Assembly (NCBI GenBank): GCA_032353305.1
Contig: JAUCNG010261075.1
Coordinates: 1-12,490, forward strand
Source: Cephalothrix spiralis
Taxonomy: Eukaryota; Nemertea; Palaeonemertea; Archinemertea; Cephalotrichidae
DNA: 12,490 bases
Direction: 5' to 3'
The translations under genes were made by a program, and so were the position numbers. The notes below the pieces were generated by a model, which saw only the letters and a list, made by a program, of their open reading frames with translations, made no database searches and was not told the DNA's origin. Below, piece by piece: positions 1-8,903 of this stretch. Each line of letters opens with the position of its first letter. Position 1 is the stretch's first letter.

Positions 1-312
1 TTACCCATTTAATTTGGCACCTTCATGTGCAGTTCCTAAGGAATCGGTGAAAAAGATGGAAAAATGAACAACCCTAAGTTCTATACCAAGTATATGAGAT
101 AAAGTGGCAATAAACCTGATAGCCTCTAAGATCCTATAAATGGAGTGGGCCCTCCTCCAAGAGATAAAAAACCATTTATAAGCATAAGGGTTTATTTGCA
201 GTAAGAATGTCATTCTCTTGAGATCAGCCTGCACTATGCAAATGCAGCCGGTTGTCTGGGCCCTTCCTTCCCTCCATCCTAATATTATTGTTGGTACAAC
301 ATACATGTACAA
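1..312 (-). pseudogene. Possible tail of a degraded retroelement RNase H region
   Basis: A 103-codon open frame on the minus strand ends with a TAA at the first three bases of the window. No start can be trusted. The middle part reads like ILEAIRFIATLSHILGIELR followed by VVHF and, a few residues later, TDSL. That spacing loosely recalls the end of retroelement RNase H domains of the DIRS/Ngaro or Ty3 type, where a helix is followed by an I-x-VHIPG-x-N-x-x-AD-x-LSR stretch. The HIPG and N-x-x-AD residues are not preserved, so if the match is right the copy is dead. It is 1.7 kb upstream of the first visible CHMP4 exon and antisense to it, consistent with an insertion in an intron. A chance open frame is a real alternative. 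Confidence 0.25.
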
Positions 313-1989
313 AGTCTTGATATTACTGAGAATAAATTGATTTCGGATTACCTATATTATGAAAAATTTGACATGAAAGTCTGAAGTTTTTGGACATGAA
401 AATAGATGTTTTAAGCTCACGGACTGTATATCTTTTAAATTGCTTGACTCCCACTGCCAAGAGTATGTAGACTCTGTCATGTGTATACAGTGGTGCATAG
501 GGGAGTAACTACTATGCTCTGCCTCCATTTTTCACTAAAATGTGTGGTAATATTTTATATAAAAATTTCTTTACTGAATTAATTGATTTTTTTAATGACA
601 ATCTTTAATAGTTCTGGATTTCTTTTTTGGTTCAGAATCACTCACAACCTATTGCTAAAAACCCTATTAAAATAAAATTTTTATATATCTGACCTTGATT
701 AGATAATGATTAAATCCCCTTTTGAATTAGAATCTAACCTTACCATCCTTTCATCTAAATTCACATAATTTGAAAATCCATTTAATGATTGACAGAAATT
801 GGGTTTCCATAAATCTTTTTTTAATTGTCCCATACCTCATGTAAATATGACAAATGTTTTTTTATTCACAAAGTAGGACACCAATAACCTTCATATTATT
901 TTCTTCTTACTTCTCTCCATTCCAAACATAATTACTGACAAAAAAATCATTTTGTTGCATTAGAAGGTAATGAAAGTACTTTCTATGTTGTTCTGTTCCT
1001 TACACTACTGTACTTCACAATTCCAAACTAAGGTTTAAGCTTCATTTATGATTTTATATCTTAAATACATTCTTTTATTAAACTATAATATTGAACTCAC
1101 TTTTTTTTTTACAAATAACCAGAACTACACTGGAATAAAAGGGTATTGCATCTAGTATATCACCATAATTTAAACCTGAATCCTGAAAAACATTTTTTGT
1201 AGTACAGGCATCAAATTCGGTACACATTATAGGGTGGCATGTAAAGAACACTTTAATAACATTTTTTCTTTCAAAAGCAGGGACCCAGGAGCCATTTTTG
1301 GCCAAATGTCGGGAGAATGTGTAAAATATCAAAATACCCCAATTATGGGGCCCTCCAGCACCTGCGTCAGGTCACCTACCCCTGTGGGTCTTTTTTATTA
1401 TGTTCGCTATTACCTTCAACTGTTAGTTTGAAAAGTCAACACTCTCATGTTAAGCCTTTTTTTAGATATTTTTAAATAAATACATTAGAAAACTTTGTCA
1501 AATATCTCACGTTTCACATGTCCCATACCTCACGTTGACATTTTGAATTAAAAAAAAAACGCCGAATAATTTACCTCGTATAATTCTCAGACTTTCGGAC
1601 TTTACATAAAGTTTTAAAAAATCACTTTTTATGTATCCTGTTCTCACGGGCACATTTTAATCGACCTGCTTATGTCAAAATATCAGTATGAGATGTATTT
1701 GACACCCATTTTTTACTCTGAATGTTCTGTACCTCACGCATGGAATCAAAGTTTGAAACCACCGCTGTTTCTATTTTCTTGAGAAATTAAATTCATTTTC
1801 CCTTTATTTTGATTATTGTATTAATAACATTCCTATATTTCCTGCATTTCCTAGTTCTACATCAGAATATTATATTTTCCATACATTTTGAGAAAGTTGA
1901 GCTTAACGTCTGTATAGTATAGATACTTAGATAAGTTATATATGAATTAAAAATACGTAAAATAAACTTGGTTGTTATCCTTCTTTCAG
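313..1989 (+). other. No gene seen; presumed CHMP4 intron
   Basis: About 1.7 kb of AT-rich sequence without a recognisable exon on either strand. The CHMP4 exon at 1990 opens with a 3' splice site, and the N-terminal coding part (MSxFGKLFG-like start and the EAIQRLRDTEEML-like helix known from the family) was not found here. The stretch is therefore most likely the end of a long intron whose donor lies upstream of the window. It contains the dispersed TGTCCCATACCTCACG-type motif described separately and a short CCCCAATTATGGGG palindrome near 1336. Confidence 0.6.
826..1740 (+). repeat. Three dispersed copies of a TGTyCyrTACCTCAyG motif
   Basis: The motif TGTCCCATACCTCAT at 826-840 recurs as TGTCCCATACCTCACGT at 1519-1535 and, less exactly, as TGTTCTGTACCTCACGC at 1723-1739. 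Shorter CTCACG words also occur near 415, 1505 and 1642. The copies are irregularly spaced (about 693 and 204 bp), so this is not a tandem array. It looks like remnants of a decayed repeat, or a recurring binding-site-like word, in the presumed CHMP4 intron. No inverted ends or target duplication were found around it. Confidence 0.4.
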
Positions 1990-2167
1990 TTGCCCTTAAT
2001 GCATTGAAGAAAAAGAAAACATATGACAAACAGCTACAAAACATTGATGGAACTTTATCAACCATAGAATTCCAACGACAATCATTAGAAAATGCTGGTA
2101 CTAATACAGAGGTTCTTAAAGTTATGGGTATTGCAGCAGATGCTTTAAAAGGAGCCCATCAAGGATT
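1990..2167 (+). CDS. CHMP4: CHMP4 internal exon (first visible)
   Basis: The acceptor TTCTTTCAG ends at 1989 and the donor GTAAGT begins at 2168. The exon opens with the last two bases of a split codon (nTT), then ALNALKKKKTYDKQLQNIDG and onward to GAHQG. It ends with TT, the first two bases of a Leu codon completed by the next exon. It covers the rest of the long helical hairpin of the ESCRT-III core and the linker to the next helix. The upstream exon that supplies the first base of the split codon is not in the window. Confidence 0.93.
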
Positions 2168-4677
2168 GTAAGTTTAAAATTGAACTGTCAGATTTTAAAA
2201 CATTTTAGACTACATTACAGAAATTTTTATCTCCTGCTTTATCTCCTTTAGGTATGAGGATGAGACAAAAACTTTCTTCTTCCAAATAAAAGAAAATATC
2301 GTCATCTTTGTATTTGTACTCCAAAAAGTCGTTCAAAAAACACTAATTTCCTCCGATTTTAACCGATGTTATGCATACTCGAAGACGTTTAGAACTTACG
2401 AAGCTATCTTAACAATACAGCTGGCGTGTGTCAGGTTTGACGTATGGCAGATAAGTAATGCATTTATATTTAGTCAAAGGTTCGGAAGGTCTCGGAAAAC
2501 ATAAGGTGTGTTTGGGCTTAGCTTATATATTTAAGAGCTGGTGAAGTAGCGATATCCAGTAACTCAATAGGATTATATATACTTATCAGAATTAGACCGG
2601 GTTTGTTTTTTTATGAAAAAGAAAGATAGTTTTAAAACGCTGATAACCACATTTTCTAAATTCCTCTTTATTTAAGGCATACAAGTTCTTAAGCACTGTT
2701 ATGTATTTCAAATTTAATTTTTTGCAGAGATGTTGATAAAGTTCATGATATGATGGATGATATAGCAGAGCAACATGATATTTCACAGGAAATATCTGAG
2801 GCTATTTCAAATCAAATTGGTTTTGGAAATGATATTGATGAAGTAAGTATAACTTAATTTTTATCCATTAGTAGTTTAGTAACATATCATCTGGAACTGG
2901 TTAACCTATGCAATGTACTTGTATTATGTGTCTATAGGAAACCAAAAGCTAACTTATTTTCTGTTGTTTAATATCCAAACATAAAAAAGAAGAAAGAACT
3001 ATTGAAAATCAAAAATATTGTAAGTCAATAAATTCAATTGATTTTTGCTAGAAAAGGTTGATACATTTAATGATCTTTAATGGTTTTATGATTTAATGAT
3101 AATATTTGACTTTGAATCAGTTCATGCAGGGGGGGGGGGGTTGTCTTGAAAGTGCATGCACCAAACCGGGTGGAGGTGGGTGTTTTTGGACATTGGTCTC
3201 ACTTTCAAGACCACTTTCGAGACGTGGATATCCTGAGGCTTATGTCTTGAAAATGAAGTTCATGTCTCGATAATGGGTGGGTATCAAGAGGCTTATGTCT
3301 TGAAAGTGAGCTTCTTGTCTGGATAATGGGTGGTTTCCAGAGAGTAATCTCAGAAAAATGAGGCAAAATGTCAAAAAGGTGCTTCATATTTTCAATAAAT
3401 TATACCGCATCCCATTTTCTGCGGCTCAGTTTTTTGGGCAAAATTTTGCACATTTTTTTCAATGCGCTCAATTTTTTCCTAAGAAGGGTGGGTTCTTTTC
3501 TACAGGGTTTGAAAAGTGAGAAAAAAAAATGTAAAATTAGTGACTGTTTTGTCTGAAAAGTGAAATGAAATGTCGAGTTAGTGATGGTTGGGGTGATGTC
3601 TGCGAAGTGACGAAAATGTCAAGATAGTGAATGGGGTGGGGTGGTGGGTCACATTTTAAGATTTCAAAAATTTTTACTTCGGAGACCTTGGTGCCTGCAC
3701 TTTCAAGACACCCCCCCTGGTTCATGGTTTATTTTCATTTTCTTTAAATCAAACTGTATACATTAATTAATAATTAGTCATATAATTTTTTAATATTTTC
3801 TTAATTTCAGGATGAATTGAATGCAGAATTAGAAGAATTAGAACAAGAAGAATTGGATGATACTTTACTTCAAGTTAATGGCCCAGCTGTTGATGACCTA
3901 CCAACTGTGCCTAGTTCAGAGCCTGTTGCAGCCAGTAAGTCATGTTTTTTATTCATATTTTTTGCACAGGGCCCGACCAGGGAAATTTTAGGCCATCAAC
4001 TCAGAAATGTCTAGAGAAGGTGCTTGCTACTCCATGCATTTACATTGCTTAAATATAACGATTAGAGTCAGGTTTACCCCGAAGGGAGGCACAGCGTCCT
4101 ATAATCCAAGAATTTTTACGAGAGTTAGCCACAAATGATATTTCCGGTACTCGGGCGGACATCTATGCGCTTGTTTTAGAGCCTTTCAAGTTTATAAGGA
4201 CAAATGTGATAATTAATCTGGAATCTATTGTTCTAATGTTATTGTTTACGATCTACTGCACCTTTAAGGTCTCATCAGACTATCAGAATATAAAATTAAA
4301 ACCATTTACATTTTTCAAGTATAACATATACATTGTTGATGTACATCCTACATTTGTCCTTATAAACTATACTGACCAAAGAGTTATGTTGAGTAACATG
4401 TATTAGACATACTTTCATCATCTTGAAAGTACTAATTGCCCAGATAAAGCAAATAGCTATAATTTTCACTTTCGACTCCATAAGAGGGAAAGGAACCAGT
4501 CTTACATTGCCAACTGAGACTGATATAATGCCCTGATACCCTGTGGCTTTAACTAAATCCATAATTATATACATGTAATTGTATACATGTTTACTAAGGC
4601 TATGTTACATTTTCCTTTCAGGTAAATCGAAGGACGAGGATGCTGACCTTAGAGAATTGGAAGCTTGGGCCTCATAA
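1990..4677 (+). CDS. CHMP4: CHMP4 (Snf7/Vps32), ESCRT-III core subunit; 5'-partial, four exons
   Basis: Joined exons 1990-2167, 2728-2842, 3811-3934 and 4622-4677 encode 157 residues and a TAA stop, matching the C-terminal 70% of metazoan CHMP4 (about 220 residues). Visible signatures are IDGTLSTIEFQRQSLENA, NTEVLKVMG, the DVDKVHDMMDDIAEQ helix, EISEAIS, GFGNDID, the acidic ELEELEQEELDDTLL helix, and a C-terminal DLRELEAWAS. In the family that last segment is the amphipathic helix that binds the Bro1 domain of ALIX; the key L, L and W positions are kept. Known role: CHMP4 polymerises into membrane-remodelling spirals on endosomes, at the cytokinetic midbody, the nuclear envelope and damaged plasma membrane, and is disassembled by VPS4. 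The basic N-terminal half is outside the window. All introns are GT-AG and phase-consistent, so it looks functional. The paralogue (4A, 4B or 4C) is not resolvable; invertebrates usually have one gene. Confidence 0.95.
2728..2842 (+). CDS. CHMP4: CHMP4 internal exon
   Basis: The acceptor TTTTTTGCAG ends at 2727 and the donor GTAAGT starts at 2843. One base completes the split Leu codon, then 38 codons read DVDKVHDMMDDIAEQHDISQ, EISEAISNQIGFGNDIDE. This is the helix and GFG turn that precede the acidic C-terminal arm in CHMP4. It ends in phase 0. The preceding intron (2168-2727, 560 bp) holds no other recognisable feature. Confidence 0.94.
3127..3719. mobile_element. 593-bp non-autonomous inverted-repeat element in a CHMP4 intron
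   Basis: The left end reads CAGG, a run to 12 G in total, then TTGTCTTGAAAGTGCATGCACCAA in two parts (3127-3164). The right end (3688-3719) is its reverse complement with one T lost, a shorter G run and one changed base. The 7-bp word GTTCATG directly flanks both ends (3120-3126 and 3720-3726), as expected for a target-site duplication. No transposase frame is present, so it would depend on proteins made elsewhere. GTCTTGAAARTG or its complement recurs at 3143, 3200, 3244, 3297 and 3698, a subterminal-repeat pattern typical of transposase-binding ends. CAG termini recall hAT, whose usual duplication is 8 bp, so the superfamily is left open. It sits between exons and leaves both splice sites intact. 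Confidence 0.88.
3235..3340 (+). repeat. Two tandem copies of a 53-bp unit inside the intronic element
   Basis: A unit starting GAGGCTTATGTCTTGAAA begins at 3235 and again at 3288, a period of 53 bp. Both copies continue through a TTCnTGTCTsGATAATGGGTGG stretch with a few substitutions. The repeat carries the element's GTCTTGAAA word, so the duplication adds one more copy of the presumed subterminal motif. Confidence 0.8.
3811..3934 (+). CDS. CHMP4: CHMP4 internal exon
   Basis: The acceptor TTAATTTCAG ends at 3810 and the donor GTAAGT begins at 3935. It begins in phase 0 with DELNAELEELEQEELDDTLL, the diagnostic acidic helix of Snf7/CHMP4, and continues through QVNGP and a proline-rich linker (LPTVPSSEPVAA). 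It ends after one base of a Ser codon. The preceding intron (2843-3810, 968 bp) is mostly taken up by the 593-bp inverted-repeat element at 3127-3719. Confidence 0.95.
4059..4406 (+). other. Uninterrupted reading frame within a CHMP4 intron; no known product
   Basis: After an in-frame TAA at 4056 the frame stays open for 115 codons to a TAG at 4404. Its first third reads RLESGLPRREAQRPIIQEFL and then RELATNDISGTRADIYALVL, more coding-like than the surroundings; the rest is hydrophobic and AT-driven. There is no early ATG, no family is recognised, and the flanking CHMP4 exons join perfectly without it. It could be a fragment of an inserted repeat, an alternative exon or chance. Confidence 0.2.
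4622..4677 (+). CDS. CHMP4: CHMP4 terminal coding exon with ALIX-binding helix
   Basis: The acceptor TTTCCTTTCAG ends at 4621. Two bases complete Ser, then KSKDEDADLRELEAWAS is followed by TAA at 4675-4677. The closing DLRELEAWAS corresponds to the MKELENWAGSM-like end of vertebrate CHMP4, the helix known to dock onto ALIX Bro1. Its short charged lead (KSKDEDAD) is also typical. Confidence 0.93.
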
Positions 4678-4965
4678 AGAAAGTGGTGCTACGACTGTTC
4701 ATTTGTTGCCAAGCGATACATTACAAACCTAGTACATGCAAGACTGAATTTGAAATGTGATATATCTTTTAGAATTCAGCATGTGTTGACTGGTTGGATA
4801 TTTGTTTAAGTCTTTTAAATTTGAGTGAAAATTGTAATGTTATCATAACATGCTTTTACAGTATTGTTACTCCCTCATCAAATGATGCTAATTCATACAG
4901 GGTTTTTTCTTAAAACCTCCTTTATTTATTTATTCTCTCACTTTCATAATTTTGGGTCTTGTAAT
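4678..4965 (+). other. Probable CHMP4 3' UTR start
   Basis: Non-coding sequence directly after the CHMP4 stop. No AATAAA lies between 4678 and 4965. Candidate + strand polyadenylation signals further on are AATAAA at 5253 (inside the hAT-like element), ATTAAA at 5554, AATAAA at 6412 and AATAAA at 6842. If the 3' UTR reaches any of these, the whole 446-bp element lies within the transcript. The true end cannot be chosen from sequence alone. Confidence 0.45.
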
Positions 4966-5411
4966 CAGACGTGTGGGCTGACGTGATACGGTTCGGCAGC
5001 GGCCGATTGTTTTCGCCACGGCGGCGGCCGCTTAGCTTGATTTTACCGGCGGCGGCGTTATGAAAAAATTATAGTTTTAATTATTATCAAATTAGAATAT
5101 GAACTTGAAATTTTGAACGTTATAAAATTACAGTACTATTTATACAATTTGTACTAACTAAAAGATCGAGGATTCATCCTTCAAAATCAAACCTCAATTG
5201 ATTAACTTTTTTACTACATCATATATATGTGTAGCCTGTTGACCTAAGACCTAATAAAGATTATCAAAAAATGTACACATGTATACTAGAAAAGACTCTC
5301 GGCAGTGCGCCGATAAATACCGCGGCGGTCGCGGCCCGCCGGGTGATCTTTATCGCCGGCGGCGGTGGATACAAATCAATCGGCGGCGGGGCTCGCTGGC
5401 GCACACGTCTG
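4966..5411. mobile_element. 446-bp CpG-rich hAT-like non-autonomous element
   Basis: The ends are CAGACGTGTG at 4966-4975 and its exact reverse complement CACACGTCTG at 5402-5411. Flanking octamers CTTGTAAT (4958-4965) and TTTGTAAT (5412-5419) differ by one base, which fits the 8-bp target duplication of the hAT superfamily, as do the CA...TG termini. Similarity goes deeper: a GCCGATTGnTTT word occurs in both arms. Each arm carries several GGCGGC/GCCGCC blocks (around 5018-5030, 5048-5056, 5321-5341, 5355-5366 and 5380-5389), likely transposase-binding subterminal repeats. The middle (5060-5290) is AT-rich and has no transposase. The element stands out from a local background nearly free of CpG. 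Confidence 0.85.
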
Positions 5412-5419
5412 TTTGTAAT

Positions 5420-7567
5420 GTATTTTATTACGAATGATTTGTGTAAATAATGTATAATAATATTAAATTTTCTAAAATAATATATATCAACCGTACATGT
5501 AGTAGGTTTCTGGAAAATGTGTATTTTCATCGCATTCCTATGACTGAATAATCATTAAACCTTTTTTTAGTTTCTTCGAATTTACCCCATATCATCTTAC
5601 ACTAGCTTTTTTGATACACTATAAAATTATATTTTACAAACTGTTAATGTTAACCCTTTAGATGTTAGAGGATTCTGTACATGCATATGTATTACGGCAC
5701 TACTATAATACTTGTTGGAATGTCATGACTTACTTCTGTCTCAATGAATAGACTTAGTATAATATTATGTTATCATCACTTTTTTTAAAGTGATGTTCTC
5801 TGTGCTTGCAAAGTAATACTAAAAGCTTTTCAATATGTTGTAAATTAAGTCCCCTTTGCATCCTCACTAAATAAGCATTACATGGTCCTTGGTGGATTTA
5901 GAGGCTATTCGGGTTAAATTTTTGCAATTTTAGTTCTGTGATCATAGTTAAGTACCAGAATCCTTAAGGCTTTATGTTGTGATACTTCGTAGCCTACCTC
6001 CTGCATTACAAAATAGAGCATTTCCAACGCTATTCCCACTTCAATTTTTAAATTTTGCCGAAAAGATTGTTCAGCTATTTTCATCAAATTTTGTATTGTT
6101 ATTCTGCTGAGTTAATGTAACTTTCTATATACTGAGTAACTCGAACAGAAAAAAATAGAGCCTATAGTAAAGCTACTAACTATAATGTCTCTTTGTATTT
6201 AAAGAACTCCCTCTTTTAACGTAAAATTACTGACCAGTAGTACATGTGTATATCTACATTAATTTCATGTGTCATTATATTTTTATATGAGCCTGATTTA
6301 TTAGTAAAACTAGCAAAGATTAAAAACATTACATTCTTGATCTAATGCTCGGCATAGAAACAATAAGTTTTCACATTTCTAGTTTTTCTTGTTTTTATAG
6401 TCAAAATCTGTAATAAATCATACTTGCATATACCTGCATATACTGAACATGATTGTTCATTTGTAATTATATATGAAGATGACCAATGCACTCATTAAAA
6501 TGCATGTTTAATCTGTTGTATCAACCGAACCAAAAATACGTCAAATATATAAAATTTAAAATGTTTTTAAAACAAAATTTATACAGCTATAAATCTAAAT
6601 CTACAACACACGGTAAATTAATGAATCCCAAATATTAATACTGTTTTTCCTCTCTTTTTAAACTCTTTTCTATATCATTATTGTTTATGAAATTATGCAA
6701 AGGTGTTTTGTTGAGTAATTATTTTAATCATGTTTTGATGTTGAAGAAAATATTTATTGCCGTATTGATTTGATTTCAAAACGTCCAAAAGTACGGTGTA
6801 TTATCATTTTTCTTTAATTTATCATCTGTAATATAAATGTTAATAAACCATATAATAATATGTCATTTGAAAAGTAGTTGTACGTTGTAGTTCTCTGTAT
6901 GTATTTATCCAGGTATAAGTTTTTTTTGGTAGAGAAATGGTTCATGATGTCCTCATATCATGGACGAGGTTTTAACTCAGTATTTTCGACATTTCCATTA
7001 GACTTAGAATTTCCATTATATTTTTAAAAGTCGATCGACACAGGGTGGTCATTAAAATTTTTTGCATATCCTATGCTGGAAACTTGAAAATTTATTTTCA
7101 ATCATGATTTAAAGCCGCAGGGTATAACATTAGGAAACATGCGTCTCACTACGTATATAAAAATGTCGTATTGCGAAATTTTCAATTTAATTTTCAGTAT
7201 GTACATGTATGGGAGTTAATAAGTAGATTTTCACATAGAATACATATACGCGCAGAACATATTATATCCTATACTACAGATGATAGACGAAGATTTTAAG
7301 ACAATTTTTGGTGCTTTTAGTCGAAAAGATCTTTACATCTGCGTTCTTAAATAAATTCGTATTTTTGAATAATTTTGCCAACATTGAATTTTGTCAAAAA
7401 TGGGTGGGCTATGTCTTGTCATCTTTGGTCAACCATAGGGCAAGCCTACCGACCGGTACGACCTTCTGGAAACTATAGAGTCATCCTCGTTCCCATGGTA
7501 TTATAACATTTTTCATAATCCTTAGCCAGCAGCTGCAGGTTGACGCTCTGACAGGTGAGAATGTACT
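5420..7567. other. Intergenic stretch, no gene seen
   Basis: About 2.1 kb of AT-rich sequence with no exon, RNA gene or recognised mobile element. The first part may still be CHMP4 3' UTR. One short perfect hairpin at 5774-5795 and candidate polyadenylation signals at 5554, 6412 and 6842 are the only items noted. Confidence 0.55.
5774..5795. repeat. Perfect short hairpin CATCACTTT-TTTT-AAAGTGATG
   Basis: A 9-bp stem closed by a four-T loop. The T run falls inside the loop and upstream arm, so it does not form a Pol III terminator-like tail. If transcribed as part of a long CHMP4 3' UTR it would form a small stem-loop; a role is not shown. Confidence 0.6.
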
Positions 7568-7607
7568 AGAGTTACTGTAGGCCTAGTGGGGCCTTACTAG
7601 TGACTCT
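7568..7607. repeat. 40-nt imperfect hairpin
   Basis: AGAGTTACTGTAGGCC pairs with GGCCTTACTAGTGACTCT with one mismatch and small bulges, around a short loop. It is the only strong foldback within this GC-normal patch (about 7400-7610) of otherwise AT-rich DNA, and it might mark the edge of an old insertion. No family is assigned. Confidence 0.5.
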
Positions 7608-7963
7608 TGATCCCATTTCAACTCCCCCCCCCGTTGCGCATTAAGGATTGCGCTTTTTTTTGTATCTTACGGTTTTGCGCGCTGTTTGTTCGAAATTATT
7701 ACAGTGGACACGGAAATAAAAAAAATAATACTACACGAAAACATATTGCGAAATATTGCAAAATTAAGAGTAAAAACAACATTTTTGAAATTAAGATAAC
7801 GTTTACTAAAAGGGTAAGATATTTATTATTAATTACATCAACTTTATTTCATTATTTTAATGACATAAACATGATAAAAATATAGATTTAGATCTTCAAG
7901 TTCAATTAAAAAAGAAAAAGAAAAAAATTTTAAAATCAATTTTAATTTTAATTAGGCGACCAT
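7608..7963. other. AT-rich intergenic spacer with A-rich tract
   Basis: No gene is supported. A C-homopolymer run near 7624, a GCGCATTAAGGATTGCGC hairpin word near 7637 and an A/AT-rich tract around 7907-7952 are visible. An open frame of 92 codons here is low-complexity and reads like translated AT-rich DNA. Confidence 0.5.
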
Positions 7964-8336
7964 CACTCAGTGAGGGCCCAGATGGGGTGTCTCCATCCTG
8001 ATCCTGTTTGAGAAAATCCTGTCCCGTTTGCCATCCCATTATACGATGTTATTTCTGTCCCGTTTGGCTTTAATTTCCCGTCTCCATTTGGGTTTCAACT
8101 TTTTTAACATTGGACCGTCTTATTCCCGTCTCCTGCTCCTGCTAGCTACTGATTGATTTCCATTTCCCGTCTACTGCTAGCTACCAATTGATTTCCATTT
8201 CTCGTCTCCTGTTACCGTTAGGTCCCCATTTCCCAGAATCCTGTGTCCTGTTCCGTGGGCCTATCCTGATCCCGTAAGTGTCATTAAGGGCCTTAGATCC
8301 TGATCCCTTTAACCCCCATTTGGGCCCTCATTAGTG
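7964..8336. mobile_element. 373-bp inverted-repeat element rich in CCTGATCC/CCCGTTT words
   Basis: The left end CACTCAGTGAGGGCCCAGAT (7964-7983) matches the reverse complement of the right end, CACTAATGAGGGCCCAAAT (8318-8336), with one gap and a few changes; both continue into GGGG. Words of the CCTGATCC(T/C)GTTT or CCTGTCCCGTTT type recur on the same strand throughout (near 7997, 8020, 8057, 8255 and 8300), giving the interior a simple, pyrimidine-rich look. There is no coding capacity. No clear target duplication borders either end, so the exact termini and superfamily remain unsettled. Confidence 0.65.
8139..8208 (+). repeat. Two tandem copies of a 35-bp unit
   Basis: CTGCTAGCTACTGATTGATT begins at 8139 and CTGCTAGCTACCAATTGATT at 8174. 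Both are followed by TCCATTTCnCGTCT with few changes. The repeat lies inside the 7964-8336 element and probably arose after it formed or as a family feature. Confidence 0.85.
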
Positions 8337-8670
8337 GATTGTGGAGTCTGCGTCAGACCCAACAAACCGCTAAATTCATGTCGGCCATGATCAGTGTTTA
8401 CGGTCTTAGGTTCATTTGTTGGTTTTTGCATCACCAGATCAAAAGTTCCATTGATTCTAATAGATAGGCCTATACCGCTGCTCGGGTATTATCAAGTTAG
8501 TAGAGCTCACCCTTCGATTAAGTGACACATACCTTATTTCAGGTATGCATTAGGGTACCTTAAAATTTAGGAACGCAATACTTATATACATTATACAGGC
8601 CATGGCTGAGTATTCCTTGATTAGGTGACTGGTCACACAGCCAGTGATTCTGCAAAATTTAATGTAATTA

Positions 8671-8903
8671 GGTGGCGTCTCAAAATGTCGACACTTATTT
8701 CTATTAGGATAACGTTCGGATAGGGTTTACCCCCTCCCCCTTCCAAACGTACTGCCATGAGAAATGATGTGTCGATTGTCGTCTTTGTTATATGTATAAA
8801 CACATCGACACTTCAAGTTTCATTTTCTATCTGTCTATGCTTCAACCCCCTATCCGAACGTTATCCTAATAGAAACAAGTGTGGACATTTTGAGACGCCC
8901 CCT
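8671..8903. mobile_element. 233-bp MITE with ~58-bp terminal inverted repeats and TA flanks
   Basis: The left arm starts GGTGGCGTCTCAAAATGTCG and runs to about 8728. The right arm (about 8846-8903) is its near-perfect reverse complement, including the shared block CTATTAGGATAACGTTCGGA. TA dinucleotides adjoin both ends (8669-8670 and 8904-8905), the target pattern of Tc1/mariner-type elements. A second inner stem, GTGTCGAT at 8769 with ATCGACAC at 8804, lies near the centre, so the single strand could fold almost end to end. There is no transposase. The arms differ at only a few positions, which suggests a fairly recent insertion. Confidence 0.88.

Noticed and set aside
2250-2280. TATCTCCTTTAG acceptor-like site followed by GTATGAGGATGAG as a possible CHMP4 exon
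   Set aside because: The exon at 1990-2167 joins the exon at 2728 in correct phase and restores the conserved LDVDKV sequence, leaving no room for an extra exon.
3205-3725. Short open frames on both strands between 3205 and 3725
   Set aside because: They lie within the inverted-repeat element and consist of its repeated words; no protein family is recognisable.
5264-5530. 88-codon minus-strand frame
   Set aside because: It is a by-product of the GC-rich right arm of the hAT-like element, where stop codons are rare.
7607-7885. 92-codon plus-strand frame
   Set aside because: Low-complexity lysine, isoleucine and asparagine-rich translation of AT-rich DNA with no domain or splice support.
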